Origin: JAUMBM01 sp964441755
GTDB taxonomy: Bacteria; Bacteroidota; Bacteroidia; Chitinophagales; Saprospiraceae
Length of the DNA: 64,000 nt
NCBI GenBank assembly: GCA_964441755.1
Contig: CAYTVG010000015.1
Span: 1 to 64,000 of the forward strand
Direction of reading: 5' to 3'
In this document: one piece after another, positions 1 to 8,996 of the stretch
How the letters are laid out: each line of letters starts with the position of its first letter
Numbering within the stretch: position 1 is the first letter of the stretch
The notes under the pieces: model-generated
What the model saw: only the letters and a program-made list of their open reading frames with translations
What the model was told of the DNA's origin: nothing
Database searches by the model: none
Made by a program: the position numbers and the translations under genes

Positions 1-2
1 AC

Positions 3-797
3 TACAACAACCTGAGTGCGGAGGTGCTGGGAGCCGACTTCATCGCAGTGAAAGTAGGTGATGTGAACGGCAGTGCGCAGGCCAATCTGCTGGCAACCGA
101 GGAGCGCAGTCTGAACGGCCGCTTCGAGCTGGAAGTGGAGGACGTGCTGCTGAAGGCAGGCGAGCTGACGCGGGTAGCCGTGCGTGCACGGGAGCTTGCG
201 AAAATACAGGGCTATCAGTACACACTGCAACTGAACCCGGCAGCCGCTACCATTGAGCAGGAGATACCTGCCGCAGTAGGCGAGGCGCATCTGGGCCAGC
301 GCTACCAAAGCGAAGGCAGCCTTACGAGCAGCTGGAACTGGTCGACAGGTCAGGCTGACGGCAGTGTGAGCGATGAAGATGTGCTGTATGAGCTGGTGAT
401 CCGCGCCAAGGCGAGCGTACGCCTGCGGGAGGTGCTGAGCATCAGCAGCCGCTACACGATGGCTGAGGCCTACGGCCGCAGCGGAGAACTGAAGGAAGTG
501 GGGATTGCCTTTGTGCAGCCCAACACGATAGCATTTACAAACACTCTGTACCAAAACTACCCGAATCCATTTACGGAAGAAACAGCGATTAGCTTCTTCC
601 TGTCAAAGGGAGGACGGGTAAGCCTGACCATTCAGGACGGTCTGGGACGCAGGCAGTCGATTGTGCAGGCAGAATTAACTGCTGGTTATCACAGCTATCA
701 AATCAATGTCAGAGAACTCAGAATGACAGGTGTATTGACATATACCCTGGAATGCGGAGACTTCAGACAAAGTAAGAAGATGGTTGTGGCGGAATAA
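3..797 (+). CDS. T9SS-exported dockerin/cohesin-like protein, 3' part
   Basis: The frame is open from the left edge, so the true start lies outside the window; 264 codons are visible. The visible part begins with a dockerin-like KVGDVNGS calcium-loop motif (about residues 18-25). It is followed by a beta-rich cohesin-like module (about 38-165) and a type IX secretion C-terminal sorting domain that starts at YQNYPNPF and ends in KKMVVAE. Proteins of this build are large secreted or cell-surface adhesins or enzymes of Bacteroidota, exported through SprA and cleaved at the C-terminal domain. The activity of the missing N-terminal part cannot be judged. A strong terminator follows the stop codon. 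Confidence 0.8.
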   Translation, partial: YNNLSAEVLGADFIAVKVGDVNGSAQANLLATEERSLNGRFELEVEDVLLKAGELTRVAVRARELAKIQGYQYTLQLNPAAATIEQEIPAAVGEAHLGQRYQSEGSLTSSWNWSTGQADGSVSDEDVLYELVIRAKASVRLREVLSISSRYTMAEAYGRSGELKEVGIAFVQPNTIAFTNTLYQNYPNPFTEETAISFFLSKGGRVSLTIQDGLGRRQSIVQAELTAGYHSYQINVRELRMTGVLTYTLECGDFRQSKKMVVAE

Positions 798-820
798 GCA
801 GTAGATGCTTCATTTGTCAA

Positions 821-857
821 TACCTGCCGGCGACATACGCCGGCAGGTATTTTTTTT
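821..857 (+). terminator. Rho-independent terminator
   Basis: A perfect 12-bp stem (TACCTGCCGGCG / CGCCGGCAGGTA) with a 5-nt loop runs into eight T residues. It lies 24 bp after the T9SS gene stop and ends that transcript. Confidence 0.85.
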
Positions 858-998
858 ACCATACAACAGCAGCAAGTCCGCAGCATGCAATAGCGATATT
901 TCGTTGTCTACCACAAAAACGCTCACAGGTGTTGAAAAACTTGCGAGTAAGCGAGATATACACTACTTTTAGCGAGTAACAATCAACGCTCCGTACTT

Positions 999-1688
999 AT
1001 GTCCAAGATGTACATTCCACTCATAATTATGGCTTTTCTTTGGGGCGCCAGCCCTCTGCAGGCCCAGGACTGGGCCAATCTCGGCCGCTATCGCGAGGCC
1101 AACGCCCAACTGGGGCCTCCTAAGGCGGGGGAGCAAAGGGTTGTCTTCATGGGCAACTCCATCACGGAAGGCTGGGTCAACGCTTTTCCCGACTATTTTA
1201 CCAATAACAATTTCATTGGCAGGGGAATCAGTGGGCAGACGACACCGCAGATGCTGGTTCGCTTTCGGGCCGACGTGATTCAGTTGCAGCCTGCTGCCGT
1301 CGTCATCCTGGCCGGCACCAATGACATTGCGGGCAACACGGGGCCATCGACCATCGAGATGATTGCCGACAATATTTTTTCTATGGCCGAGCTGGCTACT
1401 GCGCACGGAATCAAGGTGATCCTTTGCTCGGTACTGCCTGTCTACGACTATCCGTGGCGGCCGGGCCTTGCGCCTGCCGGCAAAATTATTGCCCTCAACG
1501 CCCTGGTTAAAGCCTATGCGGCCGCCCACGGCCATACTTACCTCGACTACCACAGCGCTATGGCCGACGAGCGGCAGGGGCTGCCAAAAGTCTATGCCGA
1601 TGATGAGGTGCATCCCACCCGGGCGGGCTACGAGCGCATGATGGAGCTGTGTACGGAGGCGGTTAAGCAGGCGCTGGATGCTCGTTGA
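999..1688 (+). CDS. SGNH/GDSL-family hydrolase, secreted
   Basis: This is a predicted serine esterase of the SGNH family, possibly acting on acetylated carbohydrates. All four blocks are visible: GNSIT with the nucleophile Ser54, the block II glycine in GRGISGQTT (about 75-82), GTND at 106-109 with the oxyanion Asn108, and DDEVHP with catalytic Asp202 and His205. An N-terminal signal peptide (residues 1 to about 22, ending in QAQ) points to export. At 229 residues it has the usual length for stand-alone members. It stands alone between a terminator and the VOC gene. The substrate cannot be told from the sequence. Confidence 0.85.
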   Translation: MSKMYIPLIIMAFLWGASPLQAQDWANLGRYREANAQLGPPKAGEQRVVFMGNSITEGWVNAFPDYFTNNNFIGRGISGQTTPQMLVRFRADVIQLQPAAVVILAGTNDIAGNTGPSTIEMIADNIFSMAELATAHGIKVILCSVLPVYDYPWRPGLAPAGKIIALNALVKAYAAAHGHTYLDYHSAMADERQGLPKVYADDEVHPTRAGYERMMELCTEAVKQALDAR

Positions 1689-1859
1689 GTCATTCAACCG
1701 GAGGATTGTAAGCGTTTGCAGGTACTTGGAGGTTAGACAGAACTGCCTTGTTGGTTTCAAAATACAGTTTAGGGTTTGTTTAGCGGCGTTGGCTGTACTC
1801 CTTCAAGAATGTGAGACGCTCAAAAAAATACCTTGTGCATGCCGGAGGAAAAAACGACC

Positions 1860-2237
1860 ATGCGCCTCAATCAACGTATTACCAGTATGCTGACAGCCAT
1901 CCACCCCAAGCTGCCCATGCGCAACCAGCAGCAAACGCGCAACTACTATGTCGAAAAACTTGGTTTTGAGCAATTTGGAGCTGATTATGACGGCTACCTG
2001 ATGTTGCAAAAAGACCACATACAACTGCATTTTTTTGCCTTCCCGGACTTGCTGCCGGCGGAAAATTACGGGCAGGTGTACATCCGCTGTACGGATATTG
2101 AAGGTTTTTACCAATCGCTGCTGGACAAAGGCGTGGCGATCCATCCTGCCGGGCATCTGTCGGCCAAGCCCTGGGGCCAGCAGGAGTTTTCGCTGTTGGA
2201 TCCCGACAACAACCTGCTGACCTTCGGCCAGCCCTGA
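1860..2237 (+). CDS. VOC-family (glyoxalase/bleomycin-resistance-like) protein
   Basis: This is a small single-domain vicinal-oxygen-chelate protein of 125 residues from the ATG at 1860. That start is chosen because GGAGG lies 11 bp upstream (1844-1848); the frame also extends back to a TTG at 1833. The beta-alpha-beta-beta-beta pattern is visible: MLTAIHPKLPMRN, the FAFPDLLPAENYG strand and loop, YIRCTDIEGFYQSL, and a closing DPDNNLLTFGQP. The LLDPDNNLLTF ending is typical of bleomycin-resistance-like members, which bind antibiotics or act on small ligands. Its last codons are the first unit of a 25-bp tandem repeat that continues past the stop. Confidence 0.8.
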   Translation: MRLNQRITSMLTAIHPKLPMRNQQQTRNYYVEKLGFEQFGADYDGYLMLQKDHIQLHFFAFPDLLPAENYGQVYIRCTDIEGFYQSLLDKGVAIHPAGHLSAKPWGQQEFSLLDPDNNLLTFGQP

Positions 2238-2388
2238 GCTGCTGCACTTTGGCCGGTCTTGGGCTGCTGACCTTCGGGCAGCCCCGAGCTGCGGCACTTT
2301 AGCCAGCCCTGAGCTGCGGCACTTTGGCCGGTCTTGGGCTGCTGACCTTCTGCCAGCCCCGAGCTGCCGACCTTTAGCCAGCCCTGAG
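2214..2388. repeat. Seven 25-bp tandem repeats spanning a stop codon
   Basis: There are seven exactly 25-bp units. The first (2214-2238) is the 3' end of the VOC gene and reads LLTFGQP plus stop. Units 2-4 and 5-7 match each other better than they match their neighbours, giving a 75-bp higher-order period. Later units still read as variants such as LLHFGRSW, LLTFGQPR and LRHFSQP-stop in the matching frame. A more degenerate tail continues towards 2420. There are no spacers, so it is not a CRISPR array. Confidence 0.9.
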
Positions 2389-2422
2389 CAATCGCCCCGG
2401 GCCAGCCTCGGATCAGCCAGCG

Positions 2423-3523
2423 TCACCCCCCAGTGACGCCCGGAATCACTTCTCCGGCAGTCTCCGCCGTCGGACTATAATCATAACCAAGCAAGGCCGC
2501 CACAGTTTTGGCAACCTGGTTCTGCCAGTATTGCGCCACCTCCGTCCGCTCGCCCAAGGCAGGCGTATCAGGCCCCAGAAAAGCCATCCAGACAGCATCG
2601 GAGCCGCGGAAAATCTTGCCGTGAGAGGTCCATTCCGCTTTCGGATGATCGCCCCGCCCATGGTCGGTACAGATAACAAAGGTCGTGCGTGCCGCATACT
2701 GGCTGTCGCTTTGGCAAAAATCCCAGAGGTCGCGGATGAAAGCATCGGTGCGGTGAGCCGCATCGAGGTAGTGATCGTAGCGGCTGTCATGGGCAAAATC
2801 ATCGGTTTCGCCATACGAGATGTATACCAGGCGCGGGTGCTGCTTGCGCAGGTACTCCAGCGCATAGTGCTGGGTAAAAGCATCGAGCCGCACGCTCGTC
2901 CAGGGGCTGGGGATCTGGTCCTGCAGCTCATTGAGGAAGCGCTCCCGCTCGCTGAGCGGCGCCTGGCCGGCTTTTTCAAAACCGGCATTGACAGGAATGC
3001 CGCTCCGCTCTTCGTTGATGATATAAGGAAACACATCCCAGGAGCCAAAGGCAGCCACCCGGCCGCGCAGCGCCGGCTGTTGGTGCAGCCACTCCAGCAC
3101 CGTCACATTCGGATTGGGGATCTTGGCATTGGAGGTGATGTTGGGATCGCTGTAGCCCACCAGCAGCTCGTTGTAGCCGGGGTAAGAAAACCACATCCTG
3201 TTGGTCAGGTTGGCCTTATTGCCTTTGTGGCGGTTGCCGATGAGCTGCCCCTGCTGCGCCAGGGTGCTCCAAAACCAGGGCATCAGCCGCTGCCGCCGCT
3301 GCTCGGGGCTGTCGGCCCAGTAGGCTGCGCTCAGCGCAGCCGTATCTCTGACGAAACGCAAGTCCCGGATGAGACTGTCATCGGCGCCACCATACAATTC
3401 CTCCCAACGGAGGCCGTCAAGCGTGATAAAAAACACGTTTTCTGTCTGCCGCTGTTGCGCGGCCAAAGGGCTGCTGACCAGCAGCAGGGCGGCTAAGGCC
3501 GCAAAAAGAAAGGGAGTATGCAT
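2423..3523 (-). CDS. Alkaline-phosphatase-superfamily phosphodiesterase/phosphatase
   Basis: This 366-residue exported protein has a signal peptide at 1-22. It has a full set of alkaline-phosphatase-superfamily metal positions: LDG with Asp36, a candidate nucleophile Ser113 in WFSYPGYNE, GETDDFAHD with Asp241 and His245, TDHGRGDH with Asp287 and His288, and SHGK with His301. The arrangement fits nucleotide pyrophosphatase/phosphodiesterase-like or sulfatase-like hydrolases, so the leaving group is uncertain. It acts in the periplasm or outside the cell and may release phosphate from organic esters. The stop lies just beyond the decayed end of the neighbouring 25-bp repeat. Confidence 0.8.
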   Translation of the reverse strand: MHTPFLFAALAALLLVSSPLAAQQRQTENVFFITLDGLRWEELYGGADDSLIRDLRFVRDTAALSAAYWADSPEQRRQRLMPWFWSTLAQQGQLIGNRHKGNKANLTNRMWFSYPGYNELLVGYSDPNITSNAKIPNPNVTVLEWLHQQPALRGRVAAFGSWDVFPYIINEERSGIPVNAGFEKAGQAPLSERERFLNELQDQIPSPWTSVRLDAFTQHYALEYLRKQHPRLVYISYGETDDFAHDSRYDHYLDAAHRTDAFIRDLWDFCQSDSQYAARTTFVICTDHGRGDHPKAEWTSHGKIFRGSDAVWMAFLGPDTPALGERTEVAQYWQNQVAKTVAALLGYDYSPTAETAGEVIPGVTGG

Positions 3524-3628
3524 ACGTGCGCAGGTTACTATTTGTCAATTGACACAAGGTACGACCGGCAGGCTTTTTACACCAATAAATAGGGTTAAGG
3601 AATGGTAAATAGTAGGTTTATAAAAATT

Positions 3629-3710
3629 AACTGCCTTTGGCGGCCTGAGCCGCCAAAGGCAGTTGATTTTTAATCGTTTTTGGGGCTTTTGAAAAAAGCC
3701 CCAAAAACGA
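3629..3710 (-). terminator. Paired hairpins downstream of susD-like gene
   Basis: Two palindromes lie between the SusD stop and the phosphodiesterase start: 3674-3710 (17-bp arms around GAA) and 3629-3664 (15-bp arms AACTGCCTTTGGCGG around a 6-nt loop). The second is followed on the minus strand by AATTTTTATAAA. Together they look like a double terminator for the SusC-SusD transcript. Confidence 0.75.
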
Positions 3711-3719
3711 CGCATAGGC

Positions 3720-5903
3720 TTAATAGCCCGTATTTTGCTTCAAATTCGGATTGGCATTGACGTCCGCATTCGGGATGGGGAAGACATTGCGGAAAGCCTC
3801 CACAGAGCGCCCTTCCTTCACCCCGCCTTTCCACTGCCACAGATAATCCGACTGGCTAAACTTGTTGAAGCGGATCAGGTCGCTGCGGCGGTGGCACTCC
3901 CAGTACAACTCACGGGCACGCTCGTCAAGCAGAAAATCGAGGTTCAGCTCGGCCGCCGTGATGTTGCCGGCAGTGCTCTTGAAAGCCCTTGTGCGCACCT
4001 GGTTGACGTACTGCAGCGCCAGCGCCTGGTTGCCGCCGCCACGCAGGATGGCCTCAGCAGCCATCAGGTAGATGTCTGCCAGCCTGAACATCGGGAAGTC
4101 GGTATCGGGGAAAGTGGCATTGGCACCGCCCGTACCGTCAGCACGAACGTTTTTGAACTTCCTGACAGCAATGCCATCCGTGAAGAGCGATACGTTGTCG
4201 ATGTCCAGCCGCTGACCCGGCCGGTGGAAAATCCCGCGGCGGTCAAAGGATGTCGAATTGATCTGGTAAGTATAGTCAGGCTGGTTGACAAACAGCAATA
4301 TCTGGTAGCTGCCGTCGGCCGTGATTTTCTGGATCAGACTGCCATCCTGCCGAAGGATGCCATTGTTGAGGTTGTCCCCCAGATTGACAGCAGGGTCGTT
4401 GCTGACAAAATTGAAGCCGCCGGCCGTCATCTCGAGGTTGGCACGCATGGCTTTAGCTACAGGATCCCATGTCATCTGCACCGGCTGCCCGGAAGCAACG
4501 GCAGGGCCCGTGACAAACCATTCGCGGCGTACAATCTCGTAAGTAAACTGTGCCCAGTTGACGCGGATGAAGTACAAACCCGGCTCCGGGATGGTGATCG
4601 GCGTCCCGTTGATCTCCAGCCGGCCGTCGTTGTTGCTGTCGCCATAAATCGGCGCCGTATTAGACGGAATACGCGTAAAGCGGATGGTCGTATTGGGGTC
4701 GGGGAAATATTTGTGCCCTTCAAAAACGTTGTTGGCCGCCGGGGAAGACAGGGAGTTGCTGGTCTCCGTAGGGTTGTTGCCCTGGTGGGAGCCGGGCACA
4801 TACAGCTTAGGATAGGTAGCGGTAGAACCCGGGTTCGGGGCCGCTACCAGTCCGCCCTCATTGTCGGGAAACTTTTCCACAAACTCCCTCACCGCCCGGG
4901 TGCCGCCCCAGCCGCCGGCCATACCCTGATCTGCCGGATTGATGCTGCCCCCAATGGCTGCGCTGATGATGAAGGTCATACCTCCCCAGGTGCGGGTATT
5001 GATGCCGTCAAAGGCAATCGGGAAGATAATTTCGGCTGAACGGTGGTTGTCGGCCAAAAACAAGTGCTGGTACTCCGGCTCCAGCGAATAACCGGCATCG
5101 ATGATCCGCTGGCAGTAGCTGAGGCAGTCCGCGTAGCGGGCCTGCCCAATGTACGTCTCTGCATTGAGGTACAACTTGGCCAGCAGCGCCCAGGCGGCAG
5201 CGCGGTCTGCCCGCGCATACTCATTGCCGCGCGGCTGCGCCAGCTCATTTTCAATGGCTTTCAGCTCTGACTCGACATAGGCAAAAAGCTCCGCCGCATT
5301 GGTCTGCCGGGGAAAAAAGGCACCCACCGCATCCTGCTCAGTTACAAAGGGTACGTTGCGGAAAAGGTCCAGGGCGTGCCAGTAGCTGAGGGCGCGCAGG
5401 AAGCGCGCTTCCGCGCGGTAGGTGGCTATGTCGGTGCGCAGGCTGCCGCTCACCCCCCGGCTGTCGAGCCGCTCATCCGTTGTCTCCCGCAGGAATTCGT
5501 TGCAGAGCGAAATCTGATAAAAAATGCGGCTGTAAAATGCAAAGATAAAACCGTCACTGGCTGTCCATGTCTGGTTGTGGAAGTCCTGTATGGTCTGGTC
5601 GTTCCAGCCAATGATGGCTTCATCGGTGGTGAGCTCCTGGTGATACCAGTAACCGCGCAGGTACTGCCCAAAGCCTTCGTCGATACCCGAAATGTCGGAC
5701 TGACCGGCAGGGCCTTCCTGGCCGGAGACAGCCAGACCGGCATACAACTTGGCCAGCACCCGCTTATAGGATGTCGGGTCGTCGTAAACAACGCCGGAGG
5801 TGATTTCCAGCGGATCCAGCGGAATAGTATCCAGGTCCTTGAAACAACCTGTGGTGGCAAACACCATCGGGAAAATGAGGATAAGAAGTCTGCTATTTTT
5901 CAT
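3720..5903 (-). CDS. susD-like: SusD/RagB-family lipoprotein with inserted SusE/F-like module
   Basis: This is the outer membrane nutrient-binding lipoprotein partner of the SusC transporter just upstream (24-bp gap, same operon). The signal peptide ends in a TTGC lipobox. The N-terminal TPR-like helices and the C-terminal block (FRLADIYLMAAEAILRGGG, then ELYWECHRRSDLIRFNKF) are typical of the family. At 727 residues it is about 150-200 longer than usual. The excess, roughly residues 415-565, reads as a SusE/SusF-like starch-binding module and the end of a preceding one: GLYFIRVNWAQFTYEI, then MRANLEMTAGGFNF, then a TADGSYQILL strand. That suggests a glycan-binding arm built into the SusD. 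It is probably part of an alpha-glucan uptake system. Confidence 0.9.
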   Translation of the reverse strand: MKNSRLLILIFPMVFATTGCFKDLDTIPLDPLEITSGVVYDDPTSYKRVLAKLYAGLAVSGQEGPAGQSDISGIDEGFGQYLRGYWYHQELTTDEAIIGWNDQTIQDFHNQTWTASDGFIFAFYSRIFYQISLCNEFLRETTDERLDSRGVSGSLRTDIATYRAEARFLRALSYWHALDLFRNVPFVTEQDAVGAFFPRQTNAAELFAYVESELKAIENELAQPRGNEYARADRAAAWALLAKLYLNAETYIGQARYADCLSYCQRIIDAGYSLEPEYQHLFLADNHRSAEIIFPIAFDGINTRTWGGMTFIISAAIGGSINPADQGMAGGWGGTRAVREFVEKFPDNEGGLVAAPNPGSTATYPKLYVPGSHQGNNPTETSNSLSSPAANNVFEGHKYFPDPNTTIRFTRIPSNTAPIYGDSNNDGRLEINGTPITIPEPGLYFIRVNWAQFTYEIVRREWFVTGPAVASGQPVQMTWDPVAKAMRANLEMTAGGFNFVSNDPAVNLGDNLNNGILRQDGSLIQKITADGSYQILLFVNQPDYTYQINSTSFDRRGIFHRPGQRLDIDNVSLFTDGIAVRKFKNVRADGTGGANATFPDTDFPMFRLADIYLMAAEAILRGGGNQALALQYVNQVRTRAFKSTAGNITAAELNLDFLLDERARELYWECHRRSDLIRFNKFSQSDYLWQWKGGVKEGRSVEAFRNVFPIPNADVNANPNLKQNTGY

Positions 5904-5927
5904 TGCTGTATGCTTTAGAATGATTGG

Positions 5928-8870
5928 TTAGAATGTAACGCTTACGCCAAACAATACCGTGAGCGGCCGCGGATACACGTTGTTGTCGATACCGTTGCCG
6001 ATTTCAGGGTCAAGACCATCGTATTTCGTGATCAGCAGCGGGTTCTGCACCGTCCCGTATACGCGCATCATATCGCCCAGCACTTTGTCAAAAGAATAGC
6101 CCACAGTTACGTGGTCAAGCCGGAAGAAAGATGCGTCGGTCACAAAGTGATCACTAAACGTTGCACTGGCCTGGTTGCGGATGTTGTTGTCAATCGCAGA
6201 GCGATGCACGTTAGACAGGTAGTTGGTGGGGTGCAGCAGCCGCTGCAGATAGCCCATGTCGGTGGCCACGTTGTTGTATACAAAATTACCAATGTTGGCC
6301 CTGCCGGCAAAAGAGAAATCAAAGTTGCCAACAGAAAGATTGCTGGTGATACCAAAAAGGAAATCAGCCGCAGGCTTCTCATAGCGGTACTTATCTTCTT
6401 CGTTGACGACACCGTCCGCGTTTCTGTCAGCAAACTGCCCTTCCAGCAACTGGCCGTTTTCATCGTACAATTGCTCATATACATAGAAAGAACGAGGCGC
6501 AAAACCAACGCTGTGAATCTGGATATTACTACCTACACCACCGGCAATGCCTCCCGTGAAGATACCCTTGTAGGTCGGGTCATCCGTGGCCGTAAGCTTA
6601 GTGATTTCGTTGTAGTTGTAAGCGACGTTGGCGTTGACATCCCAGCGAACTTTAGACTTGACGACGGGGCTTACGTTCAGCGACAATTCTACCCCCCGGT
6701 TGACCATATTACCGATGTTGGTTTCGATAAAATTGGTAAGGTTGGTACCGGCAGGTACAGGAATAAAGTTGAGCAAATCGACCGTCTGCCGCTCATAGAC
6801 ATCAAGCGTACCGGACAGGCGGCCGCGGACGATAGAAAAGTCTACCCCCAGGTTGATGGTCGTCGTCTCTTCCCATTTGATGTTCCTGTCGTAGCCATTG
6901 GGGCGGAAGGTATTGATGAAAGAATCGCCAAACTGGTACTGCGCATTGTCGAGGCTGAGCTGGTAGCGCGCCTGAAACAGGTAAGGGCTGCCGATATCCT
7001 GCTGACCGGTAACCCCCCAGCCGGCGCGCAGCTTGAGGCTGTTGAACAGCTTATTGTCGTTATCAATCAGCTTGAAAGCCGTCGCTGCTGCAGGGAACAG
7101 ACCCCAGCGATTCTCGGGCGCAAACCTGGAGGTTGCATCACCCCGCAGCGTCAGGGTGAGCAGGAAGCGATTTTTGTAGCTGTAGTTAGCACGGGAGAAC
7201 AGAGAAAGCAGGAAGAGCTCATTGGCAATATTGTTGCGCTCAACCGTTTCGGAGGGCGTATTGGCCGCATTGGTATTGCGGAAAGAATTTTCGTTGTAAA
7301 AGCGCTGCCAGGAGTAGCCGCCCATGATGTCGAAGCTGTGGTCGCTGCCAAAGGTGGTCTTGTAGTTGAGGTAAAATTCAATCACTTCATTGGTGCGCGT
7401 TTGCGAGTAGCTGTTGTCGCGCCCGCCACCATTGATGGGGTCAAAAGAGAAAGCCACTACGTTGCCGCCGGGAATTTTTACCCCCCCTTCACCATTTGAA
7501 AAATCATAGCCCAGGCTCAGGTTGGCGCGCAGCGCGGGCAGGAAGGGCATGCGATAGTCTGCAGAAGCATTCAGGATATAGCGCTGTACAGTTGACCGGT
7601 CGTCGCGGAGGTTGGGATCCAGCAGCGAAACCGGGTTGGCAGGTGCCAGCACATTGGGATTGCCGTTGGGCAGCGTCCATACGGTATAGCCGGAATAGGC
7701 GCTGTTGGGGTCCAGCACAGGGCGGGTGGGGTCAAAAGTGAGCGCAGCCCCGATGGCGCCCCGCTCAGCAAAGGTATTTTGCGTGAGCATGCCCTTGAAG
7801 CCCAGGTTGAGCTGCAGGGTATTGTTGAGCAGGCTTGGCGAGAGGTTGATGCCGGCCGTGTAGCGGCCAAAATTGTCGTTTTTGAGCAAGCCATCCTTGG
7901 AGGTATAGCCCAGGGAGACGCGGTAGGGAAGTTCATTAAGCGCTCCGCTCATGCTAAGGCTGTGGTCGGTAGCCATAGCCGTGCGGTAAATCTCCGACTG
8001 CCAGTCCGTGCTGGCCTCGCCCAGCAGATTGGCCTGGTCGGGAAACTGCTCAGTCACGGCAGCACGAAATTCATCGGCATCGAGTATGTCCACCCGGTTG
8101 AAGGTAGACCCCCAGGAAACGTTGCCGTTGTAGTTGACCTTCATACCGGCACCGGCAGTTCCTTTTTTGGTGGTGATGAGGATAACACCGCCCGCGGCGC
8201 GGCTGCCGTAGATAGCCGTGGCAGAGGCGTCCTTGAGTACGGTGATAGATTCGATATCGTTGGGATTGATGATGTTGAGCGGGTTGCGGTTGCCGGAAAC
8301 GCCACCGCCATCCAGCGGAATACCATCGACGACAAACAAAGGATCGTTGGAAGCCCCCAGCGAGGACTCACCCCGGATGCGGATCTGCGACCCGTCGTCG
8401 GGGCCGCCGCCTGTCGTAATGGATACCCCGGGCACTTTGCCGGCCAGGAGCTCCTGCGGACTGGTGATGGCACCGCGGTTGAAACTGCGCGAGTCAACTG
8501 TCTGCAGCGAGCCTGTGACATCTTCCTTCCTGACAGTACCGTAACCGACGACCACGACCTCTGACAGCAAGGTGCCCGCTTCGAGCAGCACATCTATCCG
8601 GCTCCGGCCCTGCACAGGTATATCTACTGAGGTATAGCCCGTATAGCTGACGCGCAGCGCTACCGTGTTGGCGTCTATGGTCAGCTCAAAATTGCCGTCA
8701 ATGTCCGTGACGGTGCCTTTGGACGGGTCATCGCGATCCGTCACATTAGCACCAATCAGGGGCTCGGCGGAGGACTTGTCTTTCACCACACCCGTGATAG
8801 TTCGTTGTGAGAGAAGGAATAAGGGGAGAACCAAAAAGAGTGTGGAAAATATGTACTGTTTATTGTTCAT
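5928..8870 (-). CDS. susC-like: SusC/RagA-family TonB-dependent outer membrane transporter
   Basis: This is a 980-residue TonB-dependent channel that would import the oligosaccharide captured by its SusD partner. In order it has a signal peptide (1-22), a carboxypeptidase-regulatory-like domain (about 23-100, TITGVVKDKSSAEPLIGANV), a SusC signature (VVVVGYGTVRKEDVTGS), a plug domain ending in ASATAIYGSRAAGGVILITTKKG, and a 22-strand barrel ending in an aromatic-rich strand (VLFGVSVTF). It is the first gene of the susCD operon. It is divergent from the SusE/F-like gene at 8997, and the two probably share a control region. Confidence 0.95.
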   Translation of the reverse strand: MNNKQYIFSTLFLVLPLFLLSQRTITGVVKDKSSAEPLIGANVTDRDDPSKGTVTDIDGNFELTIDANTVALRVSYTGYTSVDIPVQGRSRIDVLLEAGTLLSEVVVVGYGTVRKEDVTGSLQTVDSRSFNRGAITSPQELLAGKVPGVSITTGGGPDDGSQIRIRGESSLGASNDPLFVVDGIPLDGGGVSGNRNPLNIINPNDIESITVLKDASATAIYGSRAAGGVILITTKKGTAGAGMKVNYNGNVSWGSTFNRVDILDADEFRAAVTEQFPDQANLLGEASTDWQSEIYRTAMATDHSLSMSGALNELPYRVSLGYTSKDGLLKNDNFGRYTAGINLSPSLLNNTLQLNLGFKGMLTQNTFAERGAIGAALTFDPTRPVLDPNSAYSGYTVWTLPNGNPNVLAPANPVSLLDPNLRDDRSTVQRYILNASADYRMPFLPALRANLSLGYDFSNGEGGVKIPGGNVVAFSFDPINGGGRDNSYSQTRTNEVIEFYLNYKTTFGSDHSFDIMGGYSWQRFYNENSFRNTNAANTPSETVERNNIANELFLLSLFSRANYSYKNRFLLTLTLRGDATSRFAPENRWGLFPAAATAFKLIDNDNKLFNSLKLRAGWGVTGQQDIGSPYLFQARYQLSLDNAQYQFGDSFINTFRPNGYDRNIKWEETTTINLGVDFSIVRGRLSGTLDVYERQTVDLLNFIPVPAGTNLTNFIETNIGNMVNRGVELSLNVSPVVKSKVRWDVNANVAYNYNEITKLTATDDPTYKGIFTGGIAGGVGSNIQIHSVGFAPRSFYVYEQLYDENGQLLEGQFADRNADGVVNEEDKYRYEKPAADFLFGITSNLSVGNFDFSFAGRANIGNFVYNNVATDMGYLQRLLHPTNYLSNVHRSAIDNNIRNQASATFSDHFVTDASFFRLDHVTVGYSFDKVLGDMMRVYGTVQNPLLITKYDGLDPEIGNGIDNNVYPRPLTVLFGVSVTF

Positions 8871-8908
8871 AAATAATATTTTGGCTGGTGATTATTATAA
8901 TTCCATCG

Positions 8909-8916
8909 CAAAATTA
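8909..8916 (-). promoter_or_regulatory. Bacteroidota -7 box for susC
   Basis: TAATTTTG on the minus strand fits the TAnnTTTG -7 consensus and lies 39 bp upstream of the SusC ATG. No clear TTTG -33 element is seen at the right spacing. Confidence 0.45.
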
Positions 8917-8928
8917 ATGATTCTTATA

Positions 8929-8936
8929 TAACTTTG
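8929..8936 (+). promoter_or_regulatory. Bacteroidota -7 box for SusE/F-like gene
   Basis: TAACTTTG is an exact TAnnTTTG match 60 bp upstream of the ATG at 8997. It lies back-to-back with the divergent susC box, so one regulator could control both. Confidence 0.5.
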
Positions 8937-8996
8937 TGTAAAATGTACAATAAAGACTAATTGGTTTTTCTGCTATTTAATAATAATAATACCGTT

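Noticed and set aside
2214..2388. CRISPR array
   Set aside because: The 25-bp units abut without spacers and the first one is coding sequence.
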